In this document: piece after piece, positions 1-8,283 of the stretch
How the letters are laid out: every line of letters starts with the position of its first letter
Numbering within the stretch: position 1 is the first letter of the stretch
Origin: Nocardia sp. NRRL S-836
GTDB lineage: Bacteria; Actinomycetota; Actinomycetes; Mycobacteriales; Pseudonocardiaceae
Direction: 5' to 3'
Length of the DNA stretch: 64,000 bases
Assembly (NCBI RefSeq): GCF_001279525.1
Contig: NZ_LGDY01000142.1
Location: forward strand, 1-64,000
Translations under genes and position numbers: made by a program
Notes under the pieces: model-generated
Databases searched by the model: none
What the model saw: only the letters and a program-made list of their open reading frames with translations
What the model was told of the DNA's origin: nothing

Positions 1-103
1 GTGTGGGGCTCTGGCCGGGGTTCAGGACCACGGCGAGGACGGCGACGCCTGTGATGAGCGCGACACCGAGCGAGGTGGGTGGAAGCGGCAAAACCGAACG
101 CAC
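1..103 (-). CDS. Partial membrane protein, N-terminal end only
   Basis: A reading frame starts with GTG at 101-103 and runs leftward off the window edge, so only about 34 residues are visible. They begin MRSVLPLPPTSL and continue into a hydrophobic stretch (GVALITGVAVLAVVL) that would suit a signal anchor or first membrane helix. A TAACTT hexamer at 111-116 lies 7 nt upstream of the GTG, the same leaderless arrangement seen before other genes here, which is the main support. The family cannot be named from this fragment. Confidence 0.4.
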   Translation of the reverse strand, partial: MRSVLPLPPTSLGVALITGVAVLAVVLNPGQSPT

Positions 104-238
104 CCGGCAGAAGTTAGCGAGCCAAAAAGACGAATCCCCCGTAACGGCCTCAAGCTTCGCTCGATCGAGTGGTAAAAGGATCGTCGCCCGCAGCGCCGAA
201 TCCTAGGCTGGGACAACCGACGGTGGCGTAACCAGCGG

Positions 239-259
239 TTGGTTGTGCATGCTAACCAA
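239..259. promoter_or_regulatory. Inverted repeat upstream of the SGNH hydrolase gene
   Basis: TTGGTT (239-244) and AACCAA (254-259) form a 6-bp dyad with a 9-nt spacer, about 40 nt before the GTG at 298. It may be a small operator; no regulator can be assigned. Confidence 0.25.
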
Positions 260-297
260 TTGCCGCGAACGGGAGCCGTGGGCGAAAGGGGGATGTC

Positions 298-1080
298 GTG
301 CTGCGTTGGAACAGTCTGGTGTCGCTGGGGGACAGCTTCACCGAAGGCATGGACGATCCCGGTCCCGGGCAGACCTACGTGGGGTGGGCCGACCGGCTGG
401 CGGGGATGATCGCGCGGCAGGCGCCGGACTTCCGGTACGCCAACCTCGCGATCAGGGGCAAGATGCTGCAGGAGATCGTGGACGAGCAGGTGCCGCTCGC
501 GATCTCGCTCAAACCGGACCTGGTGACGTTCTGCGGGGGCGGCAACGACATCCTGGTGCCGAACAGCGACCCGGACGCGCTGGCGGAGGTCTACGAGGTC
601 GCGGTGGCGGACATGCGGGCGGCCGGGTCGGACGTCGTGGTCTTCACGGGGTTCGACACGCGGTCCACGCCGTTGCTGCGCAGCATCCGGGGCAAGGTCG
701 CCATCTACAACACGCACCTGTGGTCGATCGCCGAGCGGTACCACTGCCGGGTGGTGGACCTGTGGTCGATGCACGTGCTGCACGACCGTCGCGCGTGGAG
801 CGAGGACCGGCTGCACCTGTCGCCGGAGGGCCACCAGCGGGTGGCGCTCAAGGCGTACGAGGTGCTGGGGCTCGCGGACGACCACGCGTGGAACCAGCCG
901 TGGCCCGTGCTGGAGCAGGCGGACTGGGTGACCCAGCGCAAGGCCGACCTCAAGTGGGCGCGCGAGCACGTGGTGCCGTGGATCCGGCGGCAGCTGCGCG
1001 GCGAGTCCATGGGGGACGGTCTCGCGCCGAAGCGGCCGGAGCTGCTGCCGCTGGTCATGTGCGCGGAGGACGTCCAGTAA
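298..1080 (+). CDS. SGNH/GDSL-family hydrolase
   Basis: A 260-residue esterase/lipase-type hydrolase. The family blocks are visible: block I with the nucleophile Ser in SLGDSFTEG near residue 13, the GGGND block carrying the oxyanion-hole Asn, and the C-terminal EDRLHLSPEGH block carrying the catalytic Asp and His. No signal peptide is evident, so it is probably cytoplasmic. The GTG at 298 is preceded by a purine-rich AAAGGGGGA ribosome site. The gene stands alone; a hairpin follows its stop and separates it from the convergent AfsR-type gene. The substrate is unknown (acyl ester or acetylated sugar are typical for the family). Confidence 0.85.
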   Translation: MLRWNSLVSLGDSFTEGMDDPGPGQTYVGWADRLAGMIARQAPDFRYANLAIRGKMLQEIVDEQVPLAISLKPDLVTFCGGGNDILVPNSDPDALAEVYEVAVADMRAAGSDVVVFTGFDTRSTPLLRSIRGKVAIYNTHLWSIAERYHCRVVDLWSMHVLHDRRAWSEDRLHLSPEGHQRVALKAYEVLGLADDHAWNQPWPVLEQADWVTQRKADLKWAREHVVPWIRRQLRGESMGDGLAPKRPELLPLVMCAEDVQ

Positions 1081-1088
1081 CGGCGAGA

Positions 1089-1122
1089 GCCGACCGGCAC
1101 TCTCCCCCGAATGCCGGTCGGC
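1089..1122. terminator. Hairpin terminator between convergent genes
   Basis: GCCGACCGGCA (1089-1099) pairs perfectly with TGCCGGTCGGC (1112-1122) around a 12-nt loop, 9 nt after the SGNH stop and about 100 nt past the stop of the convergent regulator. It probably serves both strands; there is no strong T-run. Confidence 0.6.
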
Positions 1123-1218
1123 CCTCTGGTCGCAGGCGCCTTACCCCCTCGGTAACCCCCATTCGGCGGCCTGCCCGTCCAACATCCCATTTTTTGGGTC
1201 CAGACGACTAAACGCCCG

Positions 1219-3984
1219 CTAAACCTCGGACGACAACGAGTCCAAAGCGGCCCGCACCTCGACCACGCGCGCCGAGTTGACCTGCGCGTACAGCCGCAGC
1301 GCCGCCGTCAATTCCGCCGCGGCCGCAACCCACTCCGCCCGCTGGAGCAACACCCCGGACAACACCTGGCGGCCGAAGCCCTCGGAGTAGGTCATCTCGG
1401 CGGCCGCGGCCAGGTCGACGGCCTGGCGGGCCAGCGCCTCCGCCTCGTCGAGGTGACCGGCCTGCAGGTGCAGCTCGGCGAGGTTCGCGAGGCCGTCGAC
1501 GAGCGCGGGCTGGTCGCCGGATCGGCGGTAGACCTCCACGGCGTGGGCCTGGTGCCGCAGGGCGACCTCGACGCGGCCGCGGGCCTGTTCGACCTGGGCC
1601 ACGTTGTTGAGGCCGTGGCCCTCGCCGACCAGGTCACCGGCCTGCTGTGCGAGCTGCACGGACTCCCAGAAGTGCAGCACCGCCTCGTCGTGCTGCTTGA
1701 GCCGGAACAGCACGTCGGCGAGCTGCGCGAGGGTGAGCACGAGGTACTGGCGCTCGCCGAGCTCGGTCGCGAGGCGGTGGGCGCGGCGGGCGTCGGGCAG
1801 CAGCACCGGCCGTCCCAGCCTGGCGTTCGTGACGTAGGTGGTGTCGAGCATGAGGACCTGCCCCAGGCGGCTGCCGGTGACCTCGGCCGCGGCCATGCCG
1901 AAGCCGACCAGCGCCACCCACTCGCCGGTCAACGCGCGCACGGTCGCGTAGCCGTGCAGCAGCCGGACGAGCTGCCAGACCTGGTCGTGCAGGCCCGACT
2001 CGGCGGCGGCGTGCACGACCGCGACGATGTTCGGCCACTCCTGGTCGAACCAGGCGACCGGGTCGTCGTAGCCGGGCAGCGACGTCGAACCGTTGTCCCG
2101 CACGGCGAAGTCGAGGCCGTCGCGTGCCGGGCGGATGGCGCGGCGGACGTGGTCGCAGGCGACGAGGTAGTAGTTCACCAGGCGCCGCAACGAGTCCAGG
2201 TCGGGGCGGCCGGAGTTGCGCACGTACAGGCGCACCAGCTCGTGCATGGTGTAGCCGTCGGGCCACGGTTCGACCAGCAGGTTCACCTCGACCAGCTGCT
2301 CCAGCCGGTCGCGGGCCGACTCGAGCCGGACGCGGGTCAGCGCGGCGACGGCGTGCGAGGACATCCAGCGGCCGGGCGCGAGGCCCACGGAGGTGAAGAC
2401 CTCGCCGAGCTCGGAGGGCAGGTCGCGGGTCGACAGGTCGAGCGCCCGCGACACCCCCACCCCGGCCTCCGGCAGGTCCAGGCCGCGCATCCGGTGGCCG
2501 TCGTCGGCCAGCTCCCCCACCAGCTCCTCGATCGTCCACCCTGGACTGATCACGAGCTTGGCGGCCGCCACCCGCAGCGCCAGCGGCAGGCCGCCGCAGA
2601 GCTCGGCGAGCTTGCGCGCCGCGATCGGGTCCTCGGCCGACAACGGCTTGCCCAGCACGTCGTCCAGCAGCGCCCTGGCCGCCTCCTCGTCGAGCGGGCC
2701 GAGCTTGCGCACGCGGGCGCTGTTGGTGACCACGAGCCGTTCCATCCGGCTGCGCGAGGTCACCAGCACCACCGAGCCCGACCCCGGCGGCAGCAGCGGC
2801 AGGACCTGCTCGAACGCGGTCGCGTCGTCGAGGACGACGAGCACGCGGCGGCGGTTGAGCAGCGAGCGGTACAGCCCGACGCGGTCCTCCACGGCCACCG
2901 GCACCCCGTCGGCGGGCACGCCCAGCGCCACCAGGAACCTGGTCAGCACCTCGCCGGGCTCTGTGTCGCCGAGCGAGGCGAACAGCACGCCGTGCGGGAA
3001 CATCTCGCTGTTCTCGTGGCCCCAGGTGATCGCGAGGGCGCTCTTGCCGACGCCGGGCGGGCCGGTCAGCACGGCCACCGTCGTCGCGAGCAGGTTCCTG
3101 GAGGCGCAGACGTCGGCCAGCCACCGCAGGTCGTCGTCGCGGCCGAAGAGCCGGGACGCGGACGCGGGCAGCAGCGCCGGCGCGACGATGCCCGCACGGG
3201 GCGCGACCGGGCGGCTGTCGACCGAGCCGGTCAGGCTCAGCGCCGGGTCGTCGCGCAGCACCTGCTCCTGCAGCAACCGCAGCTCAGGGCCGGGATCGAG
3301 GCCGAGCTCGTCCACGGCACGGCGCTGGAACCGCTGATAGGCCTCCAAGGCGTCCGCGCGCTGCCCGGACCGGTAGAGCGCGCGCATGCTGTGGGCGACC
3401 AGCCGTTCGCGGAACGGGTACTCGGTGCACAGCCCGCGCAGCTCGCCGACCAGCTCCAGGTGGCGGCCCAGCTCCAGCTCGGCCTCGATGCGCTCCTCCA
3501 GCGCCGACAGCCGCAGCTCTTCGAGGTCGGAGGTCATCGGGTCACCCGGCACGTCCGCGAGCACCGGCCCGCGCCACAGGCCCAGCGCCTCGCGCAGCAA
3601 GCCCGCCCTGATGGCGGCGGGCTTGCCGCGGGCGGACGCCACGAGCTGCCGGGCGCGGTGCAGGTCGAGGCGCCAGGGATCGACGGTCAGCTGGTACCCG
3701 GTCGGGGTGGTGCGGATGACCGCGGAGCCCGACGGGTCGGCCTCCTCCAGCAGCTTGCGCAGCCGCGACACGTAACCGTGCACGATCGTGCGAGCCGTGG
3801 CCGGCGGCGAGTCCGTCCACAGCGCGTCGACGATGTGGTCGATCGAGACGGGTCGGTTCGCCTCGACCACCAGCATCGCGAGCAGGCCGCGCATGCCGCG
3901 GCGTCCGAGCGGGATCAACCGGCCGTCCGCGAGCACCTGGAGTGGACCGAGCACGCCGAACTCGAGTCCGGTTCTGCTCCGCAT
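1219..3984 (-). CDS. AfsR/SARP-type transcriptional regulator (BTAD + NB-ARC + TPR)
   Basis: A 921-residue STAND-type activator. In order it has an OmpR-like winged helix (about residues 10-95), a bacterial transcriptional activation domain (about 100-245), an NB-ARC ATPase with Walker A GPPGVGKS near residue 310, Walker B LVVLDDA and a GLPLAL motif, and a C-terminal TPR region (about 650-910). This is the AfsR architecture: ATP-dependent switching that activates secondary metabolism or stress genes. A GAGGGAGGGG ribosome site lies just before the ATG at 3984. It is divergent from the ADP-ribosylglycohydrolase gene with 103 bp between starts. No biosynthetic cluster is visible, so its target may be distant. 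Confidence 0.9.
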   Translation of the reverse strand: MRSRTGLEFGVLGPLQVLADGRLIPLGRRGMRGLLAMLVVEANRPVSIDHIVDALWTDSPPATARTIVHGYVSRLRKLLEEADPSGSAVIRTTPTGYQLTVDPWRLDLHRARQLVASARGKPAAIRAGLLREALGLWRGPVLADVPGDPMTSDLEELRLSALEERIEAELELGRHLELVGELRGLCTEYPFRERLVAHSMRALYRSGQRADALEAYQRFQRRAVDELGLDPGPELRLLQEQVLRDDPALSLTGSVDSRPVAPRAGIVAPALLPASASRLFGRDDDLRWLADVCASRNLLATTVAVLTGPPGVGKSALAITWGHENSEMFPHGVLFASLGDTEPGEVLTRFLVALGVPADGVPVAVEDRVGLYRSLLNRRRVLVVLDDATAFEQVLPLLPPGSGSVVLVTSRSRMERLVVTNSARVRKLGPLDEEAARALLDDVLGKPLSAEDPIAARKLAELCGGLPLALRVAAAKLVISPGWTIEELVGELADDGHRMRGLDLPEAGVGVSRALDLSTRDLPSELGEVFTSVGLAPGRWMSSHAVAALTRVRLESARDRLEQLVEVNLLVEPWPDGYTMHELVRLYVRNSGRPDLDSLRRLVNYYLVACDHVRRAIRPARDGLDFAVRDNGSTSLPGYDDPVAWFDQEWPNIVAVVHAAAESGLHDQVWQLVRLLHGYATVRALTGEWVALVGFGMAAAEVTGSRLGQVLMLDTTYVTNARLGRPVLLPDARRAHRLATELGERQYLVLTLAQLADVLFRLKQHDEAVLHFWESVQLAQQAGDLVGEGHGLNNVAQVEQARGRVEVALRHQAHAVEVYRRSGDQPALVDGLANLAELHLQAGHLDEAEALARQAVDLAAAAEMTYSEGFGRQVLSGVLLQRAEWVAAAAELTAALRLYAQVNSARVVEVRAALDSLSSEV

Positions 3985-4075
3985 GCCCCTCCCTCAAGTG
4001 CTCCTGACCTCGTTGCTTGTACAGGTGGCCGGCGGCGGGTGGCAGATACAAGTGCGGCCCAAGTCGGCGGGACGC

Positions 4076-4081
4076 TACTGT
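4076..4081 (+). promoter_or_regulatory. -10 hexamer of a probable leaderless transcript
   Basis: TACTGT with a 6-nt spacer to the GTG at 4088; no ribosome site is visible. It overlaps the divergent upstream region of the AfsR-type gene. Confidence 0.45.
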
Positions 4082-4087
4082 TCACCC

Positions 4088-5122
4088 GTGCCGCGAGATC
4101 CGAACTCCGTGGTTGACCGCGGCGCCGGGTGCCTCCTCGGCGGCGCTCTCGGTGATGCGCTCGGCGCACCGGTGCAGTACCTCGGCTGGGCCGACATCCA
4201 GCGCGAACACGGCACCGAAGGCGTTCTCGCACCCCCGAAGCCCGCCCTGGTCACCGACGACACCCAGCTGACGCTCTTCACCGCGGACGGCTACCTGCGC
4301 GCCTGGGTGCGCGGCAGGCGCACCGGTGAGTGGGAACCGTCGGACATGGTGTGGCACAGCTACCGGCGCTGGTTGGTCACCCAGCAGCAGCTGGCCCCCG
4401 AGCCGGGCGCCGTCGGGCTGCTCGCCGACGAACGGCTCTACGAGAGCCGCTCGCCCGGCCTGACGTGCCTGCGCGCGCTGGCCGCCGAGACACCGTCCAC
4501 TCCGGAGAACCCGCACAACGAGTCGTCGGGCTGCAACGGCGTCACCCGCACCGCGCCCGCCGGTTTCGCGCCGTCCGCGGCGATCGCCTACGACCTGGGC
4601 TGCCGGTTCGCGGCGCTCACGCACGGCGGCACCGGCGGCTGGGTGTCCGGTGGCGCGCTGGCGTTGCTGGTGCACCTGCTCGCGGTGAAGGGCCGCCCGT
4701 TGCGCGAGGCGATCGACCAGGTGATCGGCCGGGTGCTGCGCGACGACACGTACACGGCGACGGTGCTGACGCGCGCGGTGGTGCTGGCCGAGCAGCACGA
4801 CGGCTCGGCGCCGGTGCGGGTCGACCGGCTCGGCAGCGGCTGGACCGGTCCGGAGGCGCTGGCGATCGCCGTCTACACCGTGCTGACGCACCCGAAGCCG
4901 GTGCAGTTCGTGGACGCGATGCGCGCCGCGGCCAACCACTCCGGCGGCAGCGACGCGACGGCGGCGCTGACCGGCAACGTGCTCGGCGCGCTGCACGGCA
5001 CCGACGCGCTGCCGCGGGACTGGCTCAGCGGGCTCGAACTGGTGGACGTGCTGGACGCGATGGGCCGCGACCTCGGCCGGTCCGCGGTGAACGCCGAGTT
5101 CGACGAAGACCGCTACGCCTAG
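4088..5122 (+). CDS. ADP-ribosylglycohydrolase family protein
   Basis: A 344-residue protein of the DraG/ARH fold, which removes ADP-ribose from proteins, nucleic acids or small molecules using two Mg ions. Metal-binding blocks are visible: GALGDALGAP near residue 20, VTDDTQLTLF near residue 55, and SGGSDATAALTGNVLGAL near residue 285. The frame is open further upstream, but the GTG at 4088 fits the start of the conserved domain and has a TACTGT -10 hexamer 6 nt before it. The gene is divergent from the AfsR-type regulator. No partner ADP-ribosyltransferase is visible, so the substrate is unknown. Confidence 0.85.
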   Translation: MPRDPNSVVDRGAGCLLGGALGDALGAPVQYLGWADIQREHGTEGVLAPPKPALVTDDTQLTLFTADGYLRAWVRGRRTGEWEPSDMVWHSYRRWLVTQQQLAPEPGAVGLLADERLYESRSPGLTCLRALAAETPSTPENPHNESSGCNGVTRTAPAGFAPSAAIAYDLGCRFAALTHGGTGGWVSGGALALLVHLLAVKGRPLREAIDQVIGRVLRDDTYTATVLTRAVVLAEQHDGSAPVRVDRLGSGWTGPEALAIAVYTVLTHPKPVQFVDAMRAAANHSGGSDATAALTGNVLGALHGTDALPRDWLSGLELVDVLDAMGRDLGRSAVNAEFDEDRYA

Positions 5123-5136
5123 CCAAGACCACGGTT

Positions 5137-5238
5137 CCTGCGAGTCCGCGCCTGCAAGATCGCACCTGCGAGTTCGAGCCAGCAAGTTCGAGCCTGTGAG
5201 TTCGCTCCCTGGCCAGACCAGGTTCACGCGAGTTCGCG
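5137..5238. repeat. Tandem 14-bp degenerate repeats
   Basis: Five consecutive 14-bp units with consensus CCTGCGAGTTCGAG run from 5137 to 5206 (starts 5137, 5151, 5165, 5179, 5193), and a sixth degenerate copy lies at 5225-5238. The period is not a multiple of three and the array starts 14 bp after the stop codon at 5122, so it is noncoding. Confidence 0.75.
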
Positions 5239-5361
5239 CCGGTCGTCCGGACGCCCCTTCGCTGTGGATTCGGCGAAGCCCAATCCGCAGCGAAGCGGTG
5301 GCCGGATGACCGGCTTCCCGGCGAACTCGCCGCGCGAGCGGAGCGAGCGCCAATCAACACA

Positions 5362-5412
5362 GAAACGGCTCGTGGCGAGCGCTCCCGAATAGCGCGCACC
5401 ACGAGCCGTTTC
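5362..5412. terminator. Long hairpin, probable bidirectional terminator
   Basis: GAAACGGCTCGTGG (5362-5375) and CCACGAGCCGTTTC (5399-5412) are perfect 14-bp arms around a 23-nt loop. An outer CAACAC / GTGTTG pair (5355-5360 and 5419-5424) extends the dyad. It lies between two convergent genes. Confidence 0.6.
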
Positions 5413-5504
5413 GCACGAGTGTTGGTCCACAGCTGGCCGGGTCTCACCCCGAGCGCGAGCCCCGCGTCAGCTCTTGATCAACCAAATGTGCCCCGGGGTC
5501 GAAG

Positions 5505-5519
5505 CCCCGTTGAGCGGGG
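5505..5519 (-). terminator. Short hairpin just after apbE
   Basis: CCCCG (5505-5509) and CGGGG (5515-5519) with a 5-nt loop, 3 nt beyond the apbE stop codon. GC-rich and without a T-run. Confidence 0.4.
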
Positions 5520-5522
5520 ATG

Positions 5523-6269
5523 TTAACAGATCATGTGCACCGGAAGTCCAGGGCTGCGGTGGACGCGGCGATCTTCGTCGACGATGAACACCGCGCAGTC
5601 CGGCTGTGCCGCGGCCCACTCGATCCCTTCTGCGCCAAGGGAAAACGCCGCCGTGGCGGTGGTGTCCGCGATCACCAGGTCCGCCGCGAGAACTGTGACC
5701 GAAAGTATCCCGCGCGCCGGCTCACCGGTGCGGCCGTCGAGGATGTGCTGCCCGCGTTCGTACAACGCTGACGTGGCAACGGCTCCGTCGCGCACGCCGA
5801 GCACCACGCTCAGCGCGTCCGCCTGGTCGGGGTGCCGAACGCCCACGCGCCAAGGCTTTCCCGGCTCCGGCTCGCCCGCGACCACGACGTCGCCGCCCGC
5901 GTTGACGCAGAACCGGGTCGCGCCGGCGGCTCTCACGAGGTCGGCGGCGCGCTGCACGGCCCAGCCCTTCACGACCGCGCACGGGTCCAGCCCGCGGCCC
6001 GGCACCCGTGCCGTGAACGCGCCGCCGGTCGACTCCTCGTACCAGTCGCACAGGTCCAGCACCTCGACCAGGTCCGGGGAGAGCTCGCCCGCGGTGAGCT
6101 CGCCGCGGTCCAGCCGGGACACCTCGCTGTCGGGCTTGAACGGCGAGAACCGGGCGTCCGCCTGGCGCAGCGACTCGAACGCCAGCTCGGCCAGCCCGGG
6201 GTCGCCGTCGCGCAGGTCCACCGAGATCGGCAGGCCCATGATCTGCTCGACGCGCCGCAGGACCGGCAC
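5523..6269 (-). CDS. apbE: FAD:protein FMN transferase (ApbE family)
   Basis: A protein of about 248 residues that covalently transfers FMN from FAD onto a Ser/Thr of a partner protein. Family features: the N-terminal VEQIMGLPIS motif, DPCAVVKGWAVQRAADL, CVNAGGDVVVAG (FAD-binding region), and the C-terminal VIADTTATAAFSLG, which matches the DAxAT metal/FAD region. The GTG at 6269 begins 2 nt after the stop of the upstream FMN-binding protein gene, with GAGG inside that gene as ribosome site; an internal ATG at 6239 would cut off the conserved N-terminus. No lipobox is visible, so it may act in the cytoplasm. The partner gene lies immediately upstream. Confidence 0.85.
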   Translation of the reverse strand: MPVLRRVEQIMGLPISVDLRDGDPGLAELAFESLRQADARFSPFKPDSEVSRLDRGELTAGELSPDLVEVLDLCDWYEESTGGAFTARVPGRGLDPCAVVKGWAVQRAADLVRAAGATRFCVNAGGDVVVAGEPEPGKPWRVGVRHPDQADALSVVLGVRDGAVATSALYERGQHILDGRTGEPARGILSVTVLAADLVIADTTATAAFSLGAEGIEWAAAQPDCAVFIVDEDRRVHRSPGLPVHMIC

Positions 6270-6271
6270 GG

Positions 6272-6769
6272 CTACCTCGCCGAGTCGATCGCGGCCTGCA
6301 GCGACCGCTGGTAGCCCTCGGAGGTGGCGGTCGCGCCGGAGACCGTGTCGATGTCGGCGCTCTGGGCCTGCAACGCCTCCTGCCGCAGGAGCGGCAACGC
6401 CATCCTGGTCGGGTTGGAGTTGGGCGCCCGCAGCGCCTTCACGTCGGTGATCCGCGTGCCCTGGAACGTGACCTGCACCTGCACGGTGCCTTCCGAGGTC
6501 TGCACCGCGGGCCCGGAGACGTTCCTGGTCTGGTTCTGCTGCTGCGGCTGAGTGGTCGGCGCCGTGGAGCCTGGAGCCGTGGGCCTGGGCGTCGGGGACT
6601 GCGGTGTCGGGGACTGCGGCGCCTTCGACGGGGGTGTCGTGGTCTGCTGGGTGTCCGGTGCGGCGGCGGCCTCGTTGATCTCGCCCTCGTGCGCCGCGCC
6701 CGGCTCGTACAGCCACACCGGCACCAGGCCGGCGACGCTGAGCACCAGTACGGGGATTGCCCTCTTCAC
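6272..6769 (-). CDS. FMN-binding domain protein, secreted or anchored
   Basis: A 165-residue protein with an N-terminal hydrophobic anchor (IPVLVLSVAGLVPVWLY), a Pro/Thr/Ser-rich linker (about residues 35-90) and a C-terminal FMN_bind domain. The domain ends in DTVSGATATSEGYQ, the flavinylation motif whose Thr receives FMN from ApbE. It probably sits outside the membrane as a covalent-flavin electron carrier between the ferric-reductase-like protein upstream (12 bp away) and an unknown acceptor. Start ATG at 6769. Confidence 0.85.
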   Translation of the reverse strand: MKRAIPVLVLSVAGLVPVWLYEPGAAHEGEINEAAAAPDTQQTTTPPSKAPQSPTPQSPTPRPTAPGSTAPTTQPQQQNQTRNVSGPAVQTSEGTVQVQVTFQGTRITDVKALRAPNSNPTRMALPLLRQEALQAQSADIDTVSGATATSEGYQRSLQAAIDSAR

Positions 6770-6781
6770 GTCGACCCCTTC

Positions 6782-8140
6782 TCAGTCGGCCAGCGCGAAG
6801 CGCTCGGCGTGGACCTGGCTCGCGGGAACACCCAGCTCGTCGAGGCTGCGGATGACGGCGTCGGTCATGCCGCCGGGACCGCAGACGAACACGTCGCGGT
6901 CCGCCACGTCGGGCACGAGCGCGGCGATGTTGCCGGGGCCGAGCAACGGGCCGTTGGCGGTGATGGTCTTCGAGGAACCGGTGACCAGGCGCAGCACGGC
7001 GCCCTTGGACCGCACGAGGCCCTCCAGTTCGCGCAGCAGCACGGCCTCGCGCGGGTCGCTCACCCGGTACAGCACCACGACGTGACCCCCGATCTCCTCC
7101 AGCAGCGCGCGGATGGGCGTAATGCCGACGCCGCCCGCGACGAGCAGTGCGTCCGGCTTGGTCTGGTGCATGGTCGTGAAGGCGCCGTACGGGCCCTCGG
7201 CGAACACGCGGGTGCCGACCTCGACGTCGCGGACGCCGGCGCTGCCCTCGCCGAGCGCCTTCGCGGTGAGCCGCAGGTACCTGCCGTTCGGTGCGGCGGA
7301 CAGCGAGAACGGGTTGGCCTGCCACCAGCGGTCCCTCGTCAGGAAGCGCCACAGGAAGAACTGGCCGGCCTGGGCGCCGAGCCGGTCCAGGTCCCTGCCC
7401 TCGATGTAGACGGAGACGACGTTGTGCGCCTCCGGCACGACGGCGGCCACCCGGAACTGGTGACGCCAGTTGCGCCAGAGCGGGAGCACGAGCCGGCCTG
7501 CGACCACCGAGCCGATCGCGAACGCCCACAGCCCCCACCAGTAGGCGGTGGCGAGCTCGGACTTGCGGAACGTGCTGCCGACGGCGACCTGGTGCGTGAA
7601 CGCGAGGAAGATCGCGACGTAGGTGTAGAGGTGGATGAAGTGCCAGGTCTCGTAGGCCATCCTGCGCCGGGCGAACCGGGCGGACACCACGCCGACGACC
7701 ATGATGACCACCCACGCCACCAGTGCGCGGAGGATCCCCTCCAGCTCGCCCGCCTGGCGAACGACCTCGGCGACCGGGCCGTCGGCGCCGGCGTTGCCGA
7801 AGGCGATGAGGCTCAGGTGCCCGACGAGCATCCAGAAGATCGTGAAGCCGACCCAGCGGTGCCACGAGGTCAGCCGGTCCATGCCGAGCCTGCGGTCCAG
7901 CCACGGCAGCCGGGCGATCAGCAGCAGCTGGAACGCCATCGCGAGCGCGCCGTACAGACCGGTGAGCCGGCCGAGGTTGACCAGCTTGTTCGAGCCGACG
8001 CCGGCCGCGGTGAACAGGTAGGTGACGAACGCCGCGTTGGCCAGCAGGAACAGGGAGAGGCCGGCTTTGGCCAGCACCTGGTGCGGCAGCGCGCGCCCGG
8101 CGGGCGCCGGTCGCACGGGAGGCTGCAGGGTGGTCGTCAC
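6782..8140 (-). CDS. Ferric-reductase-like transmembrane protein with FAD/NAD(P) reductase domain
   Basis: About 452 residues. The N-terminal half has roughly six membrane segments with haem-ligand-type histidines (HRWVGFTIFW, GHLSL, WHFIHLYTYVAIFLAFTHQ). The C-terminal half is a ferredoxin-reductase-like module with NPFSLSA (FAD side), LLVAGGVGITPIRALL (nucleotide binding) and VFVCGPGGMTDAVI. The usual Arg of the RxYS FAD motif is replaced by Asn. GTG at 8140 is chosen because GAGGAG lies 6 nt upstream; a longer frame to 8194 lacks this. It should pass electrons from NAD(P)H through flavin and haem across the membrane, here probably to the FMN-binding protein. Confidence 0.8.
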   Translation of the reverse strand: MTTTLQPPVRPAPAGRALPHQVLAKAGLSLFLLANAAFVTYLFTAAGVGSNKLVNLGRLTGLYGALAMAFQLLLIARLPWLDRRLGMDRLTSWHRWVGFTIFWMLVGHLSLIAFGNAGADGPVAEVVRQAGELEGILRALVAWVVIMVVGVVSARFARRRMAYETWHFIHLYTYVAIFLAFTHQVAVGSTFRKSELATAYWWGLWAFAIGSVVAGRLVLPLWRNWRHQFRVAAVVPEAHNVVSVYIEGRDLDRLGAQAGQFFLWRFLTRDRWWQANPFSLSAAPNGRYLRLTAKALGEGSAGVRDVEVGTRVFAEGPYGAFTTMHQTKPDALLVAGGVGITPIRALLEEIGGHVVVLYRVSDPREAVLLRELEGLVRSKGAVLRLVTGSSKTITANGPLLGPGNIAALVPDVADRDVFVCGPGGMTDAVIRSLDELGVPASQVHAERFALAD

Positions 8141-8226
8141 GGCGGTCTCCTCGGTCGGGCGGGGCCGGGTCGGTGGTCGGCTGTGGTCGAGCATCGGCGG
8201 TCGAGCTGTGGCCGTGCTGTTGGCGG

Positions 8227-8245
8227 CCTGTCGACTTCCTGTCGA
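8227..8245. promoter_or_regulatory. 11-bp-phased direct repeats, candidate response-regulator site
   Basis: CCTGTCGA occurs at 8227-8234 and 8238-8245, start to start 11 bp, i.e. one helical turn, as is typical of OmpR/PhoB-family operators. A second direct repeat, GGTCGAGC, lies at 8185-8192 and 8199-8206. Both are in the divergent promoter region between the electron-transfer operon and the regulator gene. Confidence 0.45.
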
Positions 8246-8283
8246 TCGAGCGGGCCGGGCGGCGGGTGCCGCACCATGAGCAC

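Larger units (their letters stand above)
5123..5522. other. Gene-free stretch between convergent genes
   Basis: Four hundred bases between the ADP-ribosylglycohydrolase and apbE. It holds the 14-bp tandem repeats, a long inverted repeat at 5362-5412 and a short hairpin beside the apbE stop. The open frames across it lack a ribosome site and a recognisable product. Confidence 0.7.

Noticed and set aside
1453..4116. 887-codon plus-strand open frame opposite the AfsR-type gene
   Set aside because: His/Gln/Val-rich antisense translation typical of high-GC shadow frames; the minus strand encodes clear AfsR domains.
1219..5122. Edge of a secondary-metabolite cluster, because of the AfsR-type regulator
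   Set aside because: No synthase, tailoring or resistance gene is visible within the window.
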